From: Peribolospora baueri
Taxonomy: Eukaryota; Basidiomycota; Peribolosporomycetes; Peribolosporales; Peribolosporaceae
Length of the DNA: 64,000 nucleotides
Assembly (NCBI GenBank): GCA_029717555.1
Contig: JAMDHS010000049.1
Coordinates: forward strand, 62,001-126,000
Direction: 5' to 3'
Position numbers and translations under genes: made by a program. Of the stretch, positions 45,176 through 55,134 are shown one piece after another; the stretch's first letter is position 1; each line of letters starts with the position of its first letter. Under the pieces are notes generated by a model. That model was not told the origin of the DNA. It made no database searches and saw only the letters and a list, made by a program, of their open reading frames with translations.

Positions 45176-46693
45176 ACGACCCACCTTCTCCGACGGGGTG
45201 GTTTGGAGGGATGGCGCCAGCTTGTACAATACTCGAGTGCAGTGGGAAGCCCGATCTACATCTATTCCCGAAGCTCGTCCATCCATCATCGTCTGGCTTG
45301 TACGTCCGAGAGAGTAGCAAGCGACCTTGGCATACGTCGGGCAAAAAGTTTTGTGAGAGAAATTGGGCGTTCGTTCGTGACGTTTTTTTCCGCGGATACT
45401 ACGGAGGAGACGCGACGACGGTCGAGGTCTAGGATCCGAAAAAAGTGGGCGCCGCCTGCGTGGTCCGCTCTGCGAGCGTGCATGGCGTCGCTCTCAAGTC
45501 GGAGAGGACGGAAGACGGTCGGTCGGTTGCTGACCTGACCGAGTCGACCGACCCGGTGACCGCGCCCCGTCGACGTCTTTCTCTATCCCGGGGAAGGGCC
45601 GCATGGTGATCGTGTGCGAGACTAGCGAAGAGAAGATGGGGTAGGAGGGTGAACGACGATCAACTCATCAGCGTACGTCCGCAAGGCAACGTGAAAAGAA
45701 AAGAAAAGAAAAGAAAGAGGGGAGGACAGGGGAGGGTAGGACAGGGGAGGGTAGGACAGGACCACCACGTGATCTTTGGGCGAAGCTAAGACAGACATCG
45801 ACTGAGGGAGGGGAAGGGACGGCCCGCATTGCTGCTCCCATTTCTTGGGCGCAGTGATCAAAAAGAAAAGGTGCCAAGGACGCGACGCGACGGGCCAAGA
45901 GTTCCCTCTTCTCAAGTTCGGTTCTCATCCGTGAAATCTCCATCGATCTTGGGGGTCAGGGCGTAAAAAAAAAAAAGAAGACTGATGTACAGGCGATGTA
46001 GTGCGAGCGAGTGAAGAAAGGGAGGCGCGAGGGAAAGCGAGAGGGGAACGAGACCTCTTATAGGGAACAGGAGGGAGACGAGGAGGGATAGGGCTGGAGG
46101 GGATGCTCCGGATAATAGGAGACGGGCATAGAACGGTACGAGCGTTTGCGAGGTCGTGGAGAAAATATAAAGACGGGGGGGCACAACGGACGGCATACGA
46201 AAGGGAGGAAAGGAACGACGAAAAGAGAGAAGAGAAGAGGGGGGGGGGGGCATCAAAACACACTCGCAAGGAGTGCAGATACAGGACGAGCAGAAGAACG
46301 GATTCCACGAGCACACGCACGGACTTCCAAAAAGAAAAAGGGAGGAAAAAAAAAAAAGGCGAGCGAGCGAGCGAAGGGAGGAGCCGAAAATCCAGAATGA
46401 AGATCGACGGCAATGCGATGGATGGGATCGGGCCTGAAAGAGGAGGAAATGGATGTGGACCTGGACGGACAGGCGAGGGGAGGTAGGGGTGGAGAAGGGT
46501 TGGAAGAGAGGAATGGAAAGGGGGAAAAGGAAGGGTATGGCGAGGCCCGACGGGGTGCGAGAGCGTACATCCTGCGAACCACACTACGACCGCTACGGCC
46601 ATCGGCCGTAGACAACCGACGGCGACGACGGCTGCCAAGAAACAAGAGAACCCACGGTCCGAAGGGGGTGGTATATGAGCGGCGCTCCACCGC
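45176..46693. other. Convergent intergenic region between RPS21 and the histidine kinase
   Basis: 1.5 kb without a supported gene. From about 45650 to 46560 the + strand is almost pure purine, which on the minus strand would be a pyrimidine-rich 3' UTR of the histidine kinase. It has an (AAAAG)n run at 45692-45716, two perfect copies of a 15-bp unit at 45726-45755, one CACGTG (45766-45771) and G and A homopolymers near 46239 and 46346. Confidence 0.5.
45726..45755. repeat. Two copies of a 15-bp tandem repeat
   Basis: ACAGGGGAGGGTAGG twice in perfect tandem, followed by a partial third copy. Non-coding. Confidence 0.85.
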
Positions 46694-49600
46694 TCAGCTG
46701 CGAAGGGACCCCATTCGGGTGGCGGCGGAGCGCTCGAGCGTCTTGCGGAGCGTGTTGAGCAGGTCGAGCTTCTTGAGCGGCTTTGCGACGTACCTGGGGG
46801 CGAGGGAGGCGTAGGCGGAACGTTTGGTCAGTACGGAGAACCTCGCCGATCCGGATACCAAGCGACGCCAGGCGATACGGCCGAACACTCACTCGTCCAT
46901 GCCGGCCATCATGCATCGCTCTCGGTCGCCGATCATGGCGTGTGCGGTGAGTGCGACGATGGGCGTCCGCTCGGCGCCCGCTTCTTCCTCCCATTTTCGC
47001 TGTGTCACAAACGAAAGAAAGAAAAAGGACAAAGGTGGGCGACGAACGCAGGCAGCCACGACCGGGGCGAGCGTTCCACTCACGATGATCTCCGTCGCTT
47101 CGATACCACCCATAAACGGCATGCTCACGTCCATGAGACTGAACGGACAACGCAACGGCAAACGAGTCGTCCGTCAGCAAGCCAGCACCATATCGACTCG
47201 CCGCCGTCTCTCGTAAAAAAAAAAAAAAAAAAGACCACCACGTCGAGCCGGCACTCACATGACGTCAAACTGTCTTCGCTTGACGGCCTCAACGGCGAGG
47301 GCGCCATTGTCGACCACCTGGACCTTGTGACCGGACTTTTCTAGTATCTTGCACGCCAGCTTTTGCTGTGGGACACAATCGCAGGGAGGGGAGAGATGAA
47401 TGAAAGCACGCGTCAGTCCGACACCTCCCCATGGCGGCGAATGCGAGAAAAAAACTCACGTTGACCACGTTGTCTTCGGCCAGGAGGATATCAAAAGACA
47501 CGTCGTTCCTCGTCTCGCCGACCTCGGAGGTAGAGCTTTCGAGCGAAGGCATGAGGGCGTAAGAGAGGTCGGCCAAGCTGGTGGGCGTGTTGATGTAGGA
47601 GGAGATACCGTAGTCGAGGCAGTAGGTGAGGTTGAGCTGGAGGGTGGCGGGAGAGACGAGGTTGATGGGAATGTAGCGAAGGTGTTCGATGCTGCGCAGG
47701 CCCTCGACGACGGAGAGCGAGTCGGCGATGATGGCGTCGATCCGCGGCGTACCTCTCCTACGCTGGGCCGCCTCCTCGAGCGAGTGGACGGTGGTGACCT
47801 TGAGCTGGAGGTCCTCGAGCATGAGTCGGACTTTGGTGGTGTCGTGAAGCGTGTCGAGATAGAAGATGTTGCGACCGGCGTAGGGCTCGATCTTGTGGGC
47901 CACCGTCTCGTCGGAGATGTGGTCGAGCTGGACGAGCATGGTGAAGAAAAAGTCGGAGCCCTGGCCGTAGTTGGAGCGGACCCACAAATCGCCTCCCATG
48001 AGGTTGACGAGCCGGCGAGAGATGGAGAGACCGAGACCGGTGCCGCCGTATTTCCTGGTCGTCGAGCCATCGGCCTGGCAGAAGGTGTCAAAGATGAGGT
48101 CGAGCTTGTCCTGCTTGATGCCAATGCCGGAATCGGAGGCGCAGAACTCGAGGAGGGCGTGGGTGGGAGAGACCATCTTGTCGAGTCGGCACTTGAGCGC
48201 CACTCGTCCGCCGGCGTCGGTGAACTTGACCGCGTTGCCGATCAGGTTGGTGATGATCTGCTTGAGACGCAAGGCGTCGCCGACGATGGCGTCGGGACAG
48301 TCGGGAGCCACCTCGTACATGAGGTTGAGTTTTTTCTGCGTCGCGCGGACGGACAGCGTCTTGAGAACGCTGAAGACGACGCCGCGGAGGGAGAAGGGGA
48401 TCTCCTCTACGTCCATTCGGCCAGCCTCGACTGGGAGGGGCGACAAGATGGAAGAAAGGAACGAACGAACGAAAGAACGAAACGCGGTTAGACAACAAGT
48501 TGGCAGCGAAAAGCTCGACCAGACTAGATAAAACGGCGAGCTCACTCTTAGAAATATCCAAAATATCATCAATGATGGCCAACAAGTTACTCGCCAACGT
48601 CGAAACAGTGACCAAATTCTCTCTCTGGCCGCGGGAAAGGTCAGATTCGAGGGTGAGAGAAGTCATGCCGATGATACCGTTCATCGGCGTCCGAATTTCG
48701 TGGGACATGTTCGCCAAGAATTCCGACTTGGATCGGTTCGCAAGCTCCGCCGCTTCTCTGGCCGCCGTGTTCTTCTGGATCGAGTCGCGGAGCGAGTAGA
48801 CCATTTGGTTGATCTTTGTCTTTAGCGAGTCCATCTCACCGCTCGCCTCGACGGTGACGAATCGCGTAAAGTCGCCGTCCGTCGCCGCGGCCGTGATTTG
48901 AGCAAAGGCGCGCACTTGAGAAGTGAGGTTGTTTGCCTATCGGAGACGGTCGGTCAGTTTCAGACGATAGCCCTCTCTCGACAAGGAGGATAAAAAAGCG
49001 TCGATGGGACTCACCATAATGTTGACGTTCTCCGTAATCTCTTCCCACGTACCCTCCAAGTCGTTCTTTTCCGCCTGCACGCCGAGTTTGCCCTCGGTAC
49101 CTACCTCCCTCGCCACACGCGTCACCTCCGAGGCGAAAAAGGACAGCTGATCGATCATCGAGTTGATAGTATTGACAAGATCGAGCATCTCTCCAGCGAC
49201 GGGAATGGTAACTTTTTGAGTAAGATCACCTCTAGCGACGGCGGTGGTAGCGTGAGCGATGGCACGGACTTGGAGGGTGAGGTTGGAGGCCATGGTGTTC
49301 ACCGAGTCGGTAAGGTCCTTCCACGTCCCGCCGACGCCTAGCACCGTCGCCTTTCCGCCTAGCTTTCCTTCCGTTCCCACCTCTTTGGCCACACGAGTGA
49401 CCTCGGTGGAGAACGTGCGGAGTGACTCGACCATGTTGTTCACCGTCGACTTGAGCTCGAGGATCTCCCCTTGAGCGTCCACTTCGATCGTCTTGTTCAG
49501 ATCGCCGCGGGCCACCGCAGTGGTGACGGCGGCGATGGACCGCACTTGGCTCGTCAGGTTGCTGGCCATCGTGTTGACCTTTTCCGTGAGCACCTGTGTG

Positions 49601-52582
49601 CGGGGGGATCGGATGGATGGATGGCCGAAAAGGAGGGTAAGCACACGTCACGACGACGGTCGAGGAAGAGCATCTCACCTTCCACTGCCCCTTGACATCG
49701 TACACATTCGCCTGTCCACCAAGCCTACCCTCAGTGCCAACTTCAAGGGAAACGCGAATAACCTCATCCGAAAGCGTCTTGAGTTGTCGAACCATGTTAT
49801 TGACCGTCATCTTCAAGTCCAACATCTCTCCTTTGACGTCGACGGTAATAAACTCTGTAAGTTCGCCCTCGGCCACACATTTTGTTACCCTTGCGATCTC
49901 TCGTACTTGAGAGGTCAGATTGTCGGCCATCTTGTTCACCTATTGGAGCAGTTAAAAAAAAGGGAGTCAGCCATGTCCCCGTGACGAAAACGACGGGCAG
50001 CTTGGGGGGCAAATCACATTCTCCGTCAAGTCTTTCCAAGTGCCTTCGACGTTCGGTACGTGAGCCTGTCCGCCCAGTTTTCCGTATGTTCCGACTTCCA
50101 TAGACATTCGAATGACCTGTTAAGAAGAAGAAAAAAAAAAGCCGGGTACTGACTGACGGTCAGCTGTACTGTACACAGCAGCGGTGGGCTTGTGATGGGA
50201 CGGGACGACGCACCTCGCTGGCAAAGATCCTGAGCTGACCGACCATCGAATTGACGGTTTCCTTGAGCGTCGCCATCTCACCCTCGACCTCAATGTCGAT
50301 GGTCCGCGTGAGGTCGCCCTTGGCGACGGCCGTCGTCACCATTCCGATCGAACGCACTTGGTCCGTCAGGTTCAGACACATCCGGTTCACCTGCGATGCG
50401 AGGGTGAAGGAGAGCGAAAGAAAAGCAAAAAGGAAATGAGCGGGATGAAGAGAAGGGAACACGACGACAGGCTCCGGCTCGGCTCACGTTAACCGTCAAT
50501 TCCTGCCAGACACCCTGCACGCCGGGCACGTGAGCCTGACCTCCAAGCTTTCCCTGACTTCCGACTTCCTTGGACACGCGAGAGACCTCGCTAGCAAAGA
50601 TACGTAGCTGTCCGACCATCGAGTTGACGGTGTCCTTGAGCGTCGCCATCTCGCCTTCGACTTCGATGTCGATCGTGCGCGTTAGGTCACCCTTGGCCAC
50701 GGCTGTGGTGACCATGCCGATCGAGCGCACTTGGTCGGTTAGGTTGAGACACATTCGGTTCACCTGCGAGGGTGAGGAGAGCGAAAGAAAAGAAAATCAA
50801 AATGAGCGGGATGAAAGGAAGGGAACACGACGACAGCGCTCCGCTCACGTTGACCGTCAATTCCTGCCAGACACCTTGCACGCCGGGGACATGTGCCTGT
50901 CCTCCAAGGTTTCCCTGACTTCCGACCTCCTTGGAGACGCGAGAGACTTCGTTGGCAAAGTGACGGAGCTGGTCGACCATGACGTTGATGGTAACCTTGA
51001 GGTCTAGTATCTCACCGTCGGCCTCGACGTCGATCTTTTTCGACAAGTCTCCTCTGGCGACGGCTTTGGTGACGAGGGCGACGCCGCGGACCTGGTTGGT
51101 GAGGTTGGCGGCAAGACGGTTGACGACGTTCTTCAGCTCCTCCCACCGGCCTTCCATGCCCTCCACCTCGATCTGGCCGCCCAGCTTGCCCTGGGTGCCG
51201 ACCTCGAGGGAGACACGAGTGACCTCTGCGGCGAACGTGCCCAGGCGGTCGACCATCTGGTTGATGATGTCCTTGAGCTCGACCATGACATGGCCCTGCA
51301 CGGGCACGGTGATCTTTTGAGTGATGCGCTGGGAGAGATCACCAAAGGCGACAGCCTTGCAGACGCGCGCAATCTCCTGCACCTGCGCCTTGAGGAGGCG
51401 GAGCTCCTCGCTGGCGGAGAGGCCGCTCTCGTCAGAGTACTTTTCGCACGCCTCCACGGCCAGTTCCGGTCCGATTTGGCCGTTGCCGGCGGAGAGGAGG
51501 ACGGGCCCCTCGGTGCTCATGCCGAGCGGATAGGAGAGCGGGTACTGGGAGGACTGCGGGTGAGCGTCGGAGACCGGGTAGGGCGGGAGGCCGCCAAACT
51601 CCCTTCGCCTCTTGGTGGCGGAGGAGGAGGCGGAGGAGAAGGAGCCGTGGCTCGAGCCGGGGCTAGTGCCGCGGTGGTCATGAGTGTGGGCCGCCTCGAG
51701 GGTCGCCGCGCGGTCCTCTGCCTTCCAGAGACGCTTGACGAGCCGGTTGAGGGCGTCTTCGACGACGTCCATGCGCGGGTCATAGTCGAGCCCGTGATAG
51801 TAGGGCAAGGGAAGAGCGAGTGGCGAGGAAGCGTGCCCGGGGACGGTGGCGGCGTCGTCGACGCCGTTGGGTCGCTTGACGTGGTCATGCGAGTCGGCGG
51901 CCGTGGCGGCCTGACGGTCGTCGGTGATCGTCTCCGTTTTGGCCGTCGCGGCCTCCTCTGTCGGCGGCGGGGCGTCTGGATCGGGGACGTCGGTGTCGAG
52001 CACCTTGGTGCCTTGCTCATCCTCGTCGAGCATCTTGGTGCCCTGCTCATCCTCGTCCTGTATGTCGACGCGAATGAGGCCGGCGCGGATACCGGCCTCT
52101 TCGGAGTATTTGTCGTGCTCGCGCTCGAACGAGGTGCCTGCGGAAGTGGGCGGGTCTGAATCCGGGGTCAACAAGGGCGTTGGGGGCAGGGAAGGTGGAC
52201 GCACACGATCGGCGTCTGGGTGCGGTGGATTTGATTGACGTCGGCCGCCGCCGCCGCGGCCGACGACGACGCTGGCGGGGGTGATGGGGAGAGAAGACTC
52301 GCCTTTGCCAAGTGGCGGGCGCTCGACGGGCATGGACGGAGGGGGCCCATGGTGGTAAGTTTGGGAGGAGGAGGAGGACTTGCGGAAGGCGGAGGAGGAG
52401 AAGGGGGAAGGGGAGAAGCGGGAGTCGGGGGAAGATGCCTCGACGGCGAGGAGGAGGGAGGCGAGGTGGTCGAGGAAGTCGGCGGGGAGGGGGTTGGGCA
52501 AGGGTGCGGTGGTGGCGCGGGGGGCGTACGGGGAGGAGAGGTGGGTCCTCGACGGCCCGGCGGTGGCGACGTCGGCGGCCAT
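46694..52582 (-). CDS. Group III hybrid histidine kinase with HAMP repeats (Nik1/Os-1 type)
   Basis: Cytosolic osmosensing hybrid kinase feeding the HOG pathway; the family is the known target through which phenylpyrrole and dicarboximide fungicides act. Predicted 1618 residues in 12 exons: 52582-50849, 50763-50488, 50390-50214, 50116-50018, 49939-49679, 49593-49015, 48936-48546, 48430-47460, 47365-47259, 47138-47084, 46999-46893, 46793-46694. A 400-residue Ser/Pro/Asp-rich N-terminal extension is followed by about eight HAMP units, recognisable from repeated [11 protein letters not shown]-type motifs, between about residues 410 and 1110. Then come the H box [15 protein letters not shown] (His about 1121), N box [16 protein letters not shown]1 DSGIGI, G2 [10 protein letters not shown], and a receiver with LLAEDNVVN, phosphoacceptor [11 protein letters not shown] (Asp about 1535), VALTAHA and the KPLKK lysine. 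Exons 2 and 3 with their introns are a recent tandem duplication. No membrane segment is seen. All phases close. Confidence 0.95.
50212..50947 (-). repeat. Tandem duplication of a HAMP exon plus intron
   Basis: Copy 1 about 50212-50584, copy 2 about 50585-50947, each roughly 365 bp, adjacent and in the same orientation. Each unit covers one HAMP coding segment, the intron before it and the end of the previous exon. Coding parts give nearly identical proteins (differences such as LKD/LKE and KLGG/NLGG). The two introns (50391-50487 and 50764-50848) also share long near-identical stretches such as GAGCGAAAGAAAAG and GGGAACACGACGACAG, so the duplication is recent or maintained by gene conversion. 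Confidence 0.9.
52009..52060 (-). repeat. Short coding repeat in the kinase N-terminus
   Basis: Two near-perfect copies of a unit encoding DEDEQGTK(M/V)LD in the disordered N-terminal extension of the histidine kinase, about 30 nt each. Confidence 0.85.
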
Positions 52583-52811
52583 TGGGGGCGGGGGATGAGG
52601 GGGGAGAAGTGGAGGCCTTAGGATGAGAGATGGCGTCGATGGCGATGAACAGGACAGGTCTACTTGGTGAGTGAGGGGGGAGAGATATCTACGGCGGGGC
52701 CGGGGCGAGGGCGGAGCGAGCCGGCGGGTGGTCTAGAGACGGAATGCCGGTTCGGGAGGAAGGAGGCAAAGGGGATGATGGTAGAGGAGGGCGGCGGCGG
52801 GGAAGGGGGGT

Positions 52812-52922
52812 AGGTGATGATGATGATGATAAGGTGGTGGTGGTGGTAGCGGTGATGGAGATGGTGTGGTAGTGGTGGTAGTGGTGGTGGTGACGATGAT
52901 GGAGATGGTGATGGTGATGGCC
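52812..52922. repeat. Imperfect (GAT/GGT)n trinucleotide tract
   Basis: About 110 bp of GAT, GGT and related triplets, in the presumed 5' leader of the histidine kinase. Confidence 0.8.
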
Positions 52923-53140
52923 GCCGTCGTCGTCGTCACCGCACAGACGGACGGAGGTGGCGGGGCGAGGAGAAAGGCGGATGGAGAAGGGGGCCGTGCA
53001 AGGTGAAGGTGAGAGAGAGGGAGAGAAAGAGGAGAGAGCGACGGCAGTGGATAAAATGCCGGTGCCGAGTTGGGCCGAGCTTGGCGTCGGGGTATAGACG
53101 CGCCGCGCAGGCAACAGGCAGCAAGAAGGCACTCCCTCCC

Positions 53141-53164
53141 TCCGTCCGTCCGTCCGTCCGTCCG
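53141..53164. repeat. (TCCG)6 tetranucleotide microsatellite
   Basis: Six perfect TCCG copies in the kinase/NOT4 intergenic region. Confidence 0.9.
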
Positions 53165-54202
53165 TCGTATGCGCTCCAGAGAGGGGAAGGGGAAGGAGAA
53201 GGGAGGCGAGAGGAGGAGAAGGAGAAGGAGGTCGAGAGAGGGGATAAAGGTTGGGATGGGATGGAGGAAGGGAGAGAGAGAGAAAGCGAGTACGAGGCGA
53301 GAGGGGCGAGGGAGAAAGAGGGAAGAAATCGCGCGGGGGAAAGCGGGAAAGCAAAAGCGACGGGCGAGGATAGGCTAGGCGAGGAGACCAGACAAGACTA
53401 GGAGACGAAACAAGAGGGGGCCGATAATCCTAGACAAGAGGCGTCGAATCGTTGGACCAGCAGCGAGGCATCGAATTGAACCGGAGCGGACGGGGATGAG
53501 AATGGACTAGAGAAGGGGGACCAGAAACGGCGGATCGCAAATAGCCCACGCCGGAGCGAGGGAGCGCAAGAAAGAAAGAGGATATGGATATGGATATCAT
53601 ACGAACAAGAAAGAAAGAGGCAAGACATAGACATGGATACGATATGGATTCGGATACGAGCCCGAGCCCAACGCATCGGCGCGACCGGCCAAGGCGAGGC
53701 CGAGCGAGACACAGAAAGACTACAGACTGAGAGAGACAGACTCTTTCACCTCCCTCTCCATCGTCGCCCCCCTCCAAACCGCCCACTCGGTCTGCAAGCC
53801 AGAGCAGATTCCATCAGCATCCTCCTCGCCAGCCTAGCTAGCGTCTCGCTAACGCAGCCAGCCGTGCGGTAGTTACTCTAGTTAGTCGGCGCACTCTGCT
53901 CGCATCCCACAGATGACGTCGTCGTCGTCGTCGTCCTTCCTCCTCGCCCCATCTCATTCGCACTCCACCCTTTTCATCCTACCCACCCACCCTCCCTCCC
54001 ATGGCCGCCGGCCTCCACATCGTTGCTGCGCTGCGGCAGGCGCCCGTCCATGCTCGCCGCAGTAGACATAGACAGACAGACAGATAGACAGACCAGACCT
54101 CTGACCGTCCGTGGCCTTGGCCTACTTCATGCCCGTGCACGTCCTTTCCTTAGCCGTCCGCCGATCTCGCACAGCCATATATGGACAGACAGACAGACAG
54201 AG

Positions 54203-54286
54203 CAGGCGCAGGCGCAGGCGCAGGCGCAGGCGCAGGCGCAGGCGACACAGACACAGACACAGACACAGACACAGACACAGACACAG
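54203..54286. repeat. Compound microsatellite (CAGGCG)7(ACACAG)7
   Basis: Seven perfect copies of CAGGCG (54203-54244) run directly into seven perfect copies of ACACAG (54245-54286). A (GACA)n tract precedes it. It lies about 850 bp before the NOT4 start. Confidence 0.95.
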
Positions 54287-55134
54287 ACCCAGACCGGAAA
54301 AGACGAGAGGAGATGAAAGAAACGAGACAGACTAGCAAAGAAGCATCGAAGCCAAGGAAGCAACGAAAGCAAGGAATCGACGCACCTCTCCTCAAGTCGT
54401 CGCCTCTCCATCCTGAGTCTTGTCATCGTTATCATGTCCTGTCCTCTTCTCTCCTCTCTTTTCTTCCTCTCCTATCCTCTCTCCTCCTCTCTTCTCCTGT
54501 CCGCCCGCCCGCCCGGCGCTTCTTGCACCGACGCCTCCTCTTCCATCTCCCGCACTCGAACGTGTAAATACCCTTCCTCCCACAGACTCGCCCCCAATCG
54601 AATCCACTCGATGGCCAGCCCACACCGCTCACGATCGCCCGACGTAAGCGTCGATCTCCAACGCTCGACGTAAGCGTCCATCCCCGACGCGTCCCTCCTG
54701 TACTCGTCGTCGTTCATTTCGACCGAGTTAGGGTTACTCCTCCTCCGGTCCCTCTCGCTCTCGCTCAACCAACCATCCATCCCTTCATCGTCCTCCAAAC
54801 CCCCATCCTTCCCTTCTCCCCTTCTTCAACACCCCTTTCCTCTTTGTTCTCCCCACTCCACTCGGTCCAAACACACCTAGCTACCATCTCTGCGGCCCTT
54901 CCTTGGCCTTCATCCCATCCGGCCCATACGCCGACCAGCCTCCCATCGGCCGTCCGCCACCGTCCGCTGGCCCCCGTCCCAACACCCAACTCGGCTCACC
55001 ACTCCCACCACCGACACCGATCTCGTTCGTCCCTTCTACCTCACCGCCTCCCTGCCATCGCTTCCTCTTTCTCCTCTTCCCCCAAGCCCCGATTACTCCC
55101 AACCCTCCTGCTCAACCACCCACGCAGCCAAGCC

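Larger units (their letters stand above)
52583..55134. promoter_or_regulatory. 2.5-kb divergent intergenic region between the histidine kinase and NOT4
   Basis: No supported CDS. Base composition is strongly strand-asymmetric: + is purine-rich from about 52600 to 53400 (a pyrimidine-rich leader for the kinase on -), and pyrimidine-rich from about 53900 to 55130 (leader of NOT4). The switch near 53.7-53.9 kb is the likely promoter centre. The region also has several microsatellites and one TTAGGGTTA (54728-54736). An in-frame ATG at 54844 could extend NOT4 upstream, but the extra residues are low-complexity. Confidence 0.5.

Noticed and set aside
47400-48491. 363-codon plus-strand open frame
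   Set aside because: Complement of the histidine kinase ATPase exon; Val/Glu/Gly-rich shadow.
51290-52159. 289-codon plus-strand open frame
   Set aside because: Complement of the kinase N-terminal extension; no independent support.
54060-54290. Regular repeats considered as a CRISPR-like or minisatellite array
   Set aside because: Units are 4-6 bp without spacers; ordinary microsatellites in a eukaryotic intergenic region.
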